Below are positions 45,000 through 54,271 of a DNA stretch of 64,000 nucleotides, in pieces; positions within the stretch are counted from its first letter, which is position 1; each line of letters begins with the position of its first letter. The position numbers were made by a program, and so were the translations under genes. A model generated the notes under the pieces. The model searched no databases, was not told the DNA's origin, and saw nothing but the letters and a program-made list of their open reading frames with translations. Source of the stretch: Crotalaria pallida. Lineage: Eukaryota > Streptophyta > Magnoliopsida > Fabales > Fabaceae. The DNA lies in assembly GCA_037953625.1 (NCBI GenBank), contig CM075656.1, positions 76,527,001-76,591,000 on the forward strand. The letters run 5' to 3'.

Positions 45000-45270
45000 C
45001 TTTGTTTCATTTTATTTGTCATTTTAACATTTTTAACTTGTTCCAAATTATTTATCGTTTTAGGAATTCGATGGTATATTAATTGATTTTTTCAATCTTC
45101 AACCTTGCATTTAATATGTTGAAATATATGAAATGAATTATAATTAACATACTATGAGAATATTATAGTAAAATTATTTAATAATTCTCTTGAAAATTAA
45201 AACATTGAATAATTTTCTTTGTCCGTATAAAATTTTTGAAACGACAGTTAAATTGGAACGGAGAGAGTAT
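45000..45270. mobile_element. Stowaway-like MITE, family F
   Basis: TTTCTTTGTTTCATTTTATT on the left, AATTGGAACGGAGAGAGTA on the right. The ends are only partly complementary. Confidence 0.45.
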
Positions 45271-45567
45271 TAAGCAGTGGTTTAGAAAGAAAAGAGAGAA
45301 TAAATTTTCACTTAAAATTGATGATGTATTTAATCCATTAGAAGGTGGTTCTTAAGTTTTTGTACTAACAGAGAATTAACTTGGATCTTTTATTTATATA
45401 TGTATATATATATATAGCAAAAATTATACTTTTTTGTTTAACTTAAAAAAATTACATGTGTTATAAAATTATACTTTGTTTAATAAAAATTAATTATCAA
45501 TTGACATATATCACTTTCTTTTTAATATATATTAACTTATAAGTTTTTTTTTTGAAACTAACTTATA

Positions 45568-45572
<5 letters not shown>

Positions 45573-45614
<42 letters not shown>
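45573..45614. repeat. (TA)n microsatellite
   Basis: About 20 uninterrupted TA units, in a stretch between 45271 and 45785 that otherwise holds nothing recognisable. Confidence 0.9.
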
Positions 45615-45618
<4 letters not shown>

Positions 45619-47223
45619 ACTCAAATAATATACCATAAAGGTTAACACGTTCGAACACGAATACAAATAATCTTATATTTACAATTTGATTTATGAATAA
45701 TTTGTATAACAAAATAACATATGTTATTTATTAAGTAATTAATAGTAGTAGTAAATAAAATATCACACTGTACTTATTTATAGAACTAGTAATTTTACCC
45801 GTGCATCGCACGGGTTTAATTTTTTTTTTTTTAAATTGATTATAGATTTTGGAAATATGTCTTTTTAAATAATATGTTAATATGAACTTTTCATAAAAAT
45901 GATTTACATGTATTTAGAAATGAATAATCATAAACATTAACCTTTGAATCTAGTTTCAACTACCAACTTTTTCATTAATAAAAATTAACTAATAATGTAT
46001 CAACTATGCGATTTCTAATCTTAATTAACAACTTAATTTCTTATATTAAAAAAAATCCAACTCATTTTGATTTTTGTTTTATTTAATCCATCATTCCAAA
46101 TGCATTTTGTTAGTAAATCGTTTTGCAAGTCCAAATGCAGCTATTTTTTTTGCCATATATATCATCATCATTTTTATTACATCTGTCCCAAAATATAAGA
46201 CTTGTTTTCACACTTTTAATTAATTCGTGTTTATAAGATTCGAACTTTCAAATTACTTGCTTGTATTAGAACTTCATAATTGTAAATAAGTATATTGTCT
46301 AAAGTATAAAATAACGCATCATTATTTTTCACAATTTAAATTGCAACATATTGTATAAATTTTTGGATTTTTTTAAATTTGAATTCATGACTGTATTGTA
46401 TATTGTCTAAAGTATAAAATAACGCATCAATGTAAGCAACTTATAATTAAAATTTAGCATGTTAATAAAAAAAATCTTTACATAAATAATTCTTCAAATA
46501 AATATTATTCATAAAATAGCTAGACACAAAACAAACGCAAGAAATGTTCAAATATTTAAATAAAAAAAAGCATCTTTTTCAATATTTATGGCTATCTTAA
46601 TGTCTATCTAACATAAAAAAAAATTAGTTATCAATAAGTGAAGGACTATGAATAAATAATATAAAAATATATAATTTTCATCATCGTACATATATTCTAT
46701 AAAGCATTCACTGTATATTATATATACACAATATGAATATAGCTATTAGTAGCTGTTTGGAGCTAAAAATATATACTACTATAAGTATATATACTCTAAC
46801 GGAAAGAAACCGTTAGAAAGAATAATTAATAATAATAATAATAATAATAAATAATGAAATAATAAGAATTAATGGGAATAAACACCCAACTTAATAAGAA
46901 TAAATTTTTGTAACCACCACCCAAATTAATAATTAATAAATTCAATTTAAAATAAATATTTTTAAAATAATAAAATATTATCATTTTTACAACATCATCA
47001 CCATGAAAGCTTTATATCACCAATCACCATCCTCTGAAAAAGTGACAAATTAAAAACAGAGAAGACAAATGGTGCACAAAATGGAAAGAGAAAGACCTAA
47101 ACTACAACAACTAAGTAACATTTCTTTCTAATAACTACAATTTAGCAGACTTAGATAAAGAAAGCAACTATGAAAATGCAACTTAGATAATCTTTCTCTC
47201 GAGTAACAACAACAACTATGAAC

Positions 47224-47403
47224 ATGCTTCTCGACATCATCAACATCATTCACAAGTGATGCCTTTGGATCATTTAATAAAATCGCAACTATTTTCGGAT
47301 CAAGTTCCCCTTCATCAATCATGGCTAATGCAGCCAAGGGTTTGACCCTGAGAACCTCACCAATTTTCCTCTGTCTTTCACCAATCTCAACAACATCAAT
47401 TAC
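47224..47403 (-). pseudogene. Captured soluble inorganic pyrophosphatase fragment
   Basis: The minus strand encodes 60 residues, VIDVVEIGERQRKIGEVLRV then KPLAALAMIDEGELDPKIVA, through NDPKASLVNDVDDVEKH. This is the conserved metal/pyrophosphate-binding part of plant soluble (probably plastid-type) inorganic pyrophosphatase. The usual DPVDVVEIG and GELDWKIVAISL are changed (I for PV region, P for W, ILLN for ISLD), so it is decayed. It is bounded on both sides by AT-rich Helitron sequence. It is not a functional gene. Confidence 0.8.
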
Positions 47404-47739
47404 AGATTAACAATAATTTTAGACACGTTTTGTCCAATCCTACTAATGAAAAAATTGAAAAAATATAATAAAAATATCATTCTAAAAAAAACCACAACTC
47501 TTATATAAATAAAGCAATAATGAAATGAAGAAAATAATATAACAAATAGAAACCAAAGAACAAGGAAAATATAGAACAAATATCCAAGAGAAAAAAAATC
47601 AGAAATGGTAAATACAAAACTTTCTTGGAATTTGAACATCACCAATTTCGCATGAACCTGAAGCAAGTAATATGTGCCTCCCAGGTTTAAGTAATATAAA
47701 ACAATATTACAAAAATTTAAATAAAAATCTCTTTAAAAA

Positions 47740-48015
47740 AACATACCTGTACAAAAATTAATAGTAAACCTATTCTAAACAAAAATTAAAAATTAAAAAA
47801 AACTAAAATTAAAAAAATGCTCATACGCTCATACATGTTTCACACCTGCAACAAAAGAGATGAAAACTATGCTATTAGAAAAAACATACTTGTACAAAAA
47901 TTAAAAAACCTATTCTAAACAAAAATTAAAAATTAAAAAAAAACTAAAATTTAAAAACTGCTCATACGCTCATACCTGTTTCACACCTGCAACAGAAGAG
48001 GTGAAAACAATGCTT
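47740..48015 (-). repeat. ~135 bp tandem duplication inside the Helitron
   Basis: ACATACCTGTACAAAAATTA (47741) to GAAAACTATGCT, and ACATACTTGTACAAAAATTA (47885) to GAAAACAATGCT, are two units. Each includes CTCATACGCTCATAC(A/C)TGTTTCACACCTGCAAC. Both contain the SIVF(I/T)S.VAG part of the dehydrogenase fragment. Confidence 0.8.
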
Positions 48016-48040
48016 CCAAATCCAGATGCTTTCTTTTTGC
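47983..48040 (-). pseudogene. Captured short-chain dehydrogenase (tropinone-reductase-like) fragment
   Basis: The minus strand reads KKASGFGSIVFTSSVAGV, the catalytic-Ser strand of classical short-chain dehydrogenases (G.IVF.SS.AG). A second decayed copy (SIVFISFVAGV) lies at 47843-47873 within the tandem duplication. The short length limits confidence, but the motif is characteristic. Confidence 0.6.
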
Positions 48041-48365
48041 CCGGGTCTCTAATTTCTTTTTGTTGTCTTTTCCTGATCGTGATTCTACTAATTTACTACT
48101 ACCACTAACTACTAATTGATGTTGGTAATATGTCTTTCACACCATAACAGTCAAAAAATGAATGAATGAAAGAAAATGAAAAGACTTAATCTACCAATGG
48201 ATATGGACGGCTATGATTGATTATTGCATTTACAATTGAATGACTGGGATTAAAAGAGAACTTAAGAGGGAAAGTGAGAAATTAGGAGGGAAAATAATGG
48301 AATTAAGGAAGGAAAACAAAAATGCCCTCATACTTCACCTATTTTATAATATATTGATATATTGA

Positions 48366-48894
48366 TAATTTGGTGCACGGTATACATACTTATATTTATG
48401 TTTTGCTATTAGTGGAATATAAAGATTTGACTGACAGGCATGTAAAAGGAAGAGCAGAGGAGAATAGAAAAGATGGTAAAGGAGGGAGATGGAAGAGGCA
48501 GAATGAGAGAGTGACAGGTGCCAAAAATGAGTAACTAACCAGCCAGCTGGGGATGCCGACGAAACGACACCACTTTATTAACAACTTTCAACTCTTTCAA
48601 CTTATTGTTGCATTGCAGTTGCAAGAACAACAGAGACAAGGACACAAAACCTGCTCTGCTCTCATCTCATCTCAGTACCAACAACGACACGCCGCACTCC
48701 TCTGCAGCAACCTCTGTCTCATAAAGCCACATCAAACCCCCCCTCCCCATTTCCACGTGTCACCACTTTTTCTTTTTCCTTTTTATTTTTTTGTGTAACA
48801 AATCAATGTACATGTTCCGATAAAACTCTCGTAATGCAGGTTTGGTTTTGCGGAATCAATTTTTGAATGTTAATACTTAATACTACTAAGTGCA
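48366..48894. other. Intergenic, mixed composition
   Basis: 48440-48760 is less AT-rich and pyrimidine/CA-rich, like a leader or promoter fragment, but no gene starts beside it. An 81-codon frame (48553-48798) has no recognisable domain. Confidence 0.4.
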
Positions 48895-49020
48895 TGTTTA
48901 GTTCTGCGATAAACTAGCCCATAATCAATTTTGGAATGACAACGCTACCAAGTGTTGCTTATGCTCCAACATGATTTTGGGAATATAATTGATTTTATAA
49001 TCAAGAACCAAACATGTTCT
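48895..49020. mobile_element. MITE with GCATGTTTGG ends
   Basis: GTGCATGTTTAGTTCTGCGA on the left and AATCAAGAACCAAACATG on the right. Internal CATAATCAATTTTGGAATGA is shared with 33499-33745. Confidence 0.55.
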
Positions 49021-49142
49021 AACAGTTGTTTCTGCTTCAACGTGATTTTAGAATTAGAATTGATTTTCCTGCATGCTAATAACTTATGATCCTTAACACT
49101 GAAATGGAAATTAGTGTAGTAACACATTTTGTTCATTTTATT

Positions 49143-49416
49143 ACTTCCTCCGGTCCTATTTATAAGTCACATTCTAGAAGGATTTTTTGGTTCTATTTAT
49201 AAGTCACTTTGTATTTTTTAGGAGACATTTATTGCTATTTTTTCTTATTTGCCCTTTGCCCATTAATGTGAAGTAATATATTGTGAAACTCCCAATGCAA
49301 GTTAAGAGGGTAAGATTGTAATGTTGAAGTATTTTTTTAAAGTTTCAAGAAACCTAACTACCCTCGGTCTATGTGATATGATTAAGTATGCCCTATAAAT
49401 AGGACCAGAGGGAGTA
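49143..49416 (-). mobile_element. Stowaway-like MITE, family C (reverse)
   Basis: ACTTCCTCCGGTCCTATTTA to AATAGGACCAGAGGGAGTA, interior reversed relative to 43741-44038. Confidence 0.85.
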
Positions 49417-49795
49417 CATATTTGGATTGGCATATATACTCATTCATTTATTTTAGCTATTTTATTTATCTATAACATCGTTTATTTTAATATGTTATTG
49501 GTGCATTGGTATTTTTTAGGCCCCAAATTTTTTTTTAGAATGTATTTTAACATTTCACTTTTAGCTATGTATTTCATTTATTATGTTTTTCTTTTTAAAA
49601 TTATTCTTGGGTCGTAAACTAGGATTACAATTCGAATTTTTTTAGCCATCCCACAAGGATTGTGATTGTACTGAAAATACATGATTGTGAGTGCAGTCAA
49701 GACCCGGTTTTTTTTTCCCTTTTTGAACTTTTCTCATAATACATCATAACATATGACTTTTATACAAAATGTATGAGTCATTAAACCTATTATTT

Positions 49796-49995
49796 CAGTT
49801 GGTGTAAGGTCCCAACTAAAATTCTGGGAATGGGACAAGGGTGCTAGTAGCTCCGGGTTCGATTTCCACTAAAAACATCCCGCTGGGAGAGTCAGCCATG
49901 CAGCTCGCTCCGGATTAGTCTCAAGGGCTCCCTGATATTAAGAGTGCTCTTGGGGATACCGGTGGTTCCGCAAGGAATTCGGACAAAAAAAAACA
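49796..49995 (+). mobile_element. SINE, ~200 bp, with TATTATTT duplication
   Basis: A tRNA-like head (TTGGTGTAAGGTCCC; B-box GGGTTCGATTTCC at about 49855) continues to a tail AATTCGGACAAAAAAAAA. TATTATTT at 49788-49795 and 49996-50003 is a direct repeat consistent with a target-site duplication. Confidence 0.75.
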
Positions 49996-50003
49996 TATTA
50001 TTT

Positions 50004-51018
50004 TGTATTTTAGATGAGTTTTAGTTCATGAGTTGTGAAAGATATAAATTTGCAATTTTTTTCAAAATTTTATATCAGGATCATGAGGCTGTCCGATAAC
50101 CCGAGATTGTGAAGTTGACAAATAACTCATACTTTAAATGTAATATAAAAAAAAAATGAGAATTTCAGGAATTTCACACCAAAAGTGGGATGCATAAAAA
50201 AAGTTAGAAATAAGATGCCAAAATACCCACCTATTTTTTTAGGTTTACGCTTTGCATAAATCCACAATATTGTCAAGGGTCCATTACCATTAATGGTCAT
50301 TGAAACTAAACCACTTCACAATCATAAAAATATTAATATTTCAAAAAACAAAATTTCTCAAGAATTGAAATTAGATCTACTAATATCCAAATAACGTTCA
50401 GAAAATCCCAATTAATTTCTTAAGACAACTTAGCCAACTTTGTTGATTGTTAAACCTTTCCTTATAGATTTATTTTGTAGTAGCACAATATGAATGATGC
50501 ATCATTTTTTTGGCATGACATGACATTACAGACTTGTAGTAAATGAATATGCTTACAGATTGCATTAAATTGCTACTGTGTGACTTGACATGTCTTCGTG
50601 GCCATTTTATTACTATACTCTAGAGCAAATTGAAAAGAACAAATAACAGTCCAAATCATGCTAGTTTAGTAGTACGTAGTACTAGTACATAAGAAAGCAG
50701 GGGCTTGAAATTTTGCAATTCTACTTTTGCATTATTATATATCATTAATGCTTCCCATACATATTTACAGGAAGGACTTATGAATCACACTCCAAATTCA
50801 GATTTGCCAAAAGTAGCAAATTGGCTCCCTTCTACAGATTTACAGAAAGTACATCTCACCTTTTGTCTTATACTACTAACATCTGTCATTTTCTTTATTT
50901 TTACTAATGTTTTTTAAATAATAATGATAATAAATAATTATTGGAACAACATGATTTCTATTAAATGTCAAGAGTGTAAAAAAAAAGTCTAAACCTGTTT
51001 AAGATTTAAAAAATATAT
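50004..51018. other. Intergenic, no gene seen
   Basis: AT-rich. A 70-codon plus-strand frame (50705-50917) includes a non-low-complexity stretch (NHTPNSDLPKVANWL) followed by a hydrophobic end, but it is unrecognised and unsupported. Confidence 0.4.
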
Positions 51019-51294
51019 ATTTGCTCCATTTATATACCTAAGATTTTTTTAAAAAAAAATTGGTTCTATTTGTAAGACTTTACTTCAATTTCCAATAATA
51101 TTTAATTACTTTTTTCCAAAAATACCCCTATTAATTCAACACTTTTTAGAATTCTAATAACAATTATAGGAGTAATTTTGAAAAAGTATATTAATAAATA
51201 CTTATATTTTCAATATTATTAACAACCTTAATCTACTTTCTCAATGAACGTGAATTTTTTAAAAAAGGTTTTACATATACGATCAAAGGAGTAA
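51019..51294 (-). mobile_element. Stowaway-like MITE, family A (diverged, reverse)
   Basis: TTTGCTCCATTTATATACCT to ACGATCAAAGGAGTAA. The interior AACACTTTTTAGAATTCTAAT and GGAGTAATTTTGAAAAAGTA is family A in reverse. Confidence 0.6.
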
Positions 51295-51692
51295 TATGTT
51301 TTCAATCAATAGAACTCGTTCAAAATTGTTAGTTTTGATAATGGACATTAATTAATCTCTATAATATGCTTACAATAGTGATTACACTTGACATCAACAG
51401 ATTTTTAGAAATTGAGACTAAAACTAAAAAATGTGAAAGTGATAGCAAAACTATTAAAAAAAAAAAAAAAAGAAAGAAAGAAAGAAAGAGGTTGCAATCA
51501 GGATTCATCAGGACTAAAAACGCATAGTAGCGTAGCATAGTTACTTGTACAAATTAAAAGACATAACAGCTGACGCCAATAAGACAACAAACCTTTGTAA
51601 CGTTAATTGGAGGCATAGCAATAGCAGCAAGAGCTTTGAAAAGTATCCCAAGAATCCAGAAAATATGATTAACTGAGAATCCAATACCACAG

Positions 51693-52138
51693 TCCACAAT
51701 TTGGGGCCACCAAACGCTCAACCAAACACGTCCGTAGTTCCAAATTAGACTATATATGTTGCCTTAGACCATAAAAAACTTATATTTATTAGTAATTCTT
51801 AAACCATATCAAAATAAATAGCTGAAACTATTGCATTGAATCCAACATCTCCCTAGTTGATTTGGCTTTATGATTACCACCTGCAACCTAGTTATCAATT
51901 TTGAATGTTGTTGTTGATTGTGGACTGTGGTATTGATAACTAGGTTGCAGGTGGTAATCATAAAGCCAAATCAACTAGGGAGATGTTGGATTCAATGCAA
52001 TAGTTTCAGCTATTTATTTTGATATGGTTTAAGAATTACTAATAAATATAAGTTTTTTACGGTCTAAGGCAACATATATAGTCTAATTTGGAACTACGGG
52101 CGTGTTTGGTTGAGCGTTTGGTGGCCCCAAACTCACGT
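51693..52138. repeat. Near-perfect ~190 bp inverted repeat (hairpin)
   Basis: The left arm (51710-51899) and right arm (51932-52125, approximately) are reverse complements with only a couple of mismatches over ~190 bp, separated by a ~32-base spacer. ATACCACAGTCCACAAT, immediately left of the left arm (51693-51710), is the reverse complement of ATTGTGGACTGTGGTAT in the spacer, so the order is A-B-spacer-A'-B' rather than a simple palindrome. The right arm runs into a small TIR element at 52096. No coding frame follows the arms. Confidence 0.9.
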
Positions 52139-52212
52139 TTGGGCAGAAACGGCCTCTATGGAGCTTCCACATTTGCGGCTTGGTGTCGCAAAACCAAACG
52201 CGTTCTGCATTA
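52096..52212. mobile_element. ~115 bp MITE with GCGTGTTTGGTT ends
   Basis: GGGCGTGTTTGGTTGAGCG on the left, AAAACCAAACGCGTTCTGC on the right. The first ~35 bp also form the outer end of the right hairpin arm; the left hairpin arm carries an inverted copy of only that part. Confidence 0.6.
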
Positions 52213-54271
52213 ACAGCAACAGAAAATTACTTAATCCCCCCATTAGCAGTTTAAATTATGGTTTTAGTTTAAATTATATATACATTATGGGCTTGAGTAA
52301 AACTTGCTAATTTTGCAATAAGGATGACCAATTTATATTAACGTTATAAAGGGTGTGTCCTACAAGCATCAAATGCGAAATCTCAAGTAAAGTTGCATAT
52401 TTCTTAAACCAAAAATTTGGATCGTCTAAAATGTTAGAATCACACCTGTGGATGCTCTCTCCTAAGTTATTCTCAATTGGTGACATTGCTTTGTCCACAA
52501 GACACCTATCCGTATTCTAGACTCTAAAGTGGGATTTCAGGATCTTATTAATGCTCTTAGATTTGTGAAGACATGAGCCAACACAACAAAAATTAATCAA
52601 GGTTCAACTCTAGGGTCATGCATGTCACCTATCCTTGTGGAAGACTAAACCAACATCAAACTAACATGGAAATTCATTAAGAAGTTAATTATTAAGGTAG
52701 ATATAATTCTAGAACCAAAGGAACAATACCACTAATTACTTAATTAACCAAGCGTAAGCAACATCTATCATAAGTAACAAGGGAAATTGATTAAAGAAAC
52801 TAAGAAAAAGATAAATTGAAATTCACTTCATTTCCTTCTCTCTATTTTTTGTTCATTTCCTATATTAAATGGTTGTTTAAGTTTTTAACAATAATTAATT
52901 TAATGTTTTTACTTATTACTAAATTATTCAATGACTAATATTTTGTCCATTTTTTTAAGAAACAGGGAGGATTTTGACTAAAAAAATGACATATAATTCC
53001 TAAGGAGCAGAGGGTAGAATTTTTATTAATGTCACTTTAGAGTTTAGATAGATTAATAAATACATGTAACAAGAAAGTTTCTATTATTTTTTGAAGGGAG
53101 AAAGTTTCTATTATTCTTAATAAAAAGTTTTTGAAAATGTATCTCTCTCATTCGCTCCAAATGTCTTGGTAAAAAAATTGAAAAAAAAATCAAAGTTAAT
53201 GTTGTGCATTAATTACAAATGAGTATTACACATTAATTTTCATCATTATTCTTTTTCAATATATTAATGAATTACATATTTTTTTTATTAATTTAATATA
53301 TCTTTCCTTAATTACTCGATCATAAATAAAAACGAAGGTAAGCGAACAATCAAGGACTTTCGAAAGATTTTAGTTGTTGTGTTAATTATTGATTTTTAAA
53401 CCATGGTTTAACTATATATTGGTGTGTTTTACTATATGCTTTTCGATTTTTAAACATGAAATAAAAATTCTATATACACAATTGTTTGGTTAAATATGTT
53501 TTCCTCGAAAAACAATTTTATAATATATATTTTTTATATATTAGGGACCTTCCCTCGTAGATGTTCTAGATTCGTTAATGATCGGAAATGATATGATATA
53601 CCATCTTAAAAATATTTTTATTTTTTACTTTAACTTTAATTTTTGCTCAATTTTTTTATCAATATAATGGAAAGGATTGAGTATAATTTTTTTGGTGCCT
53701 GTTTAATTGTTTTTATTTTAAGCCCTTTTTCTCCAAAAAGCCGTTAGTTCATGTATTTGACCTTAATTAAACTCAATTAGTATGTACTAAAACGTGCCAG
53801 CAGGAGTGATGACATGCACAACAAAGAGACTGACCGATAACATAGACTAAAAATAAACAATTTAAAAAAATTGAACTGAAACTAATGAAAGGAATTTTTT
53901 TTTATTTTTTTTTTGGTTCGAAAGAAAATTATTTTTAAAAGTCAAAGACATGTTTAAATTTTAAAGAAAAAAAAAAAGGAACCCATGGTATTTTTAAAGA
54001 TAAAACCCAAACCCTTTTTTTTAAAGAAAAAATAAAAAGATATTGAGAAAACAGAAAATGGGGCGAAAGTACCTAACTTAACTATATATGTTAATCAGAA
54101 ACATGAACATGACAATTAAGATTGACAAAGTTACCTGAGTCACAAGGATCATTCTCCTTCCTCCTTCACTGCACCTTCCTCCTTCTCTTTCATAGATTGG
54201 ATTGGATTGAAACTTCTCTATGCTTTAATTGCTTTGTTTCACACTTTGATCATCATCATCAATTCATCATC
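52213..54271. other. Intergenic DNA upstream of VPS2
   Basis: AT-rich. A partial MITE relative begins at about 53145. A 63-codon minus-strand frame at 52307-52498 is unrecognised. The last ~150 bases are C/T-rich and probably the VPS2 5' UTR. Confidence 0.5.

Larger units (their letters stand above)
45786..48357 (-). mobile_element. Gene-capturing non-autonomous Helitron, 2,572 bp
   Basis: On the minus strand it begins TCAATATATTATAAAATAGG at 48357, the same 5' terminus as the Helitron at 3767-4843. It ends with hairpin ACCCGTGCGATGCACGGGT followed by AAAATTA and CTAG at 45789-45786. The flanks are A and T. An equally good TC start sits 8 bp further out, at 48365. The interior carries at least two host gene fragments in sense orientation (pyrophosphatase 47224-47403, short-chain dehydrogenase 47983-48040) plus a ~135 bp tandem duplication. 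A GGATGG..GATTGATT-type block near 48200-48270 is shared with the smaller Helitron. It encodes no Rep/helicase. Confidence 0.8.

Noticed and set aside
50705..50917. 70-codon frame with a C-terminal hydrophobic segment
   Set aside because: No recognised family, no splice context, and an AT-rich end makes the membrane segment trivial.
41735..51490. CRISPR-like or regulatory arrays at (CT)n, (TA)n and (AAAG)n tracts
   Set aside because: These are simple microsatellites in a plant genome, with no spacers.
52307..52498. 63-codon minus-strand frame (ATG to TAG)
   Set aside because: Its middle looks coding-like, but it has no homologue I recognise and no second exon.
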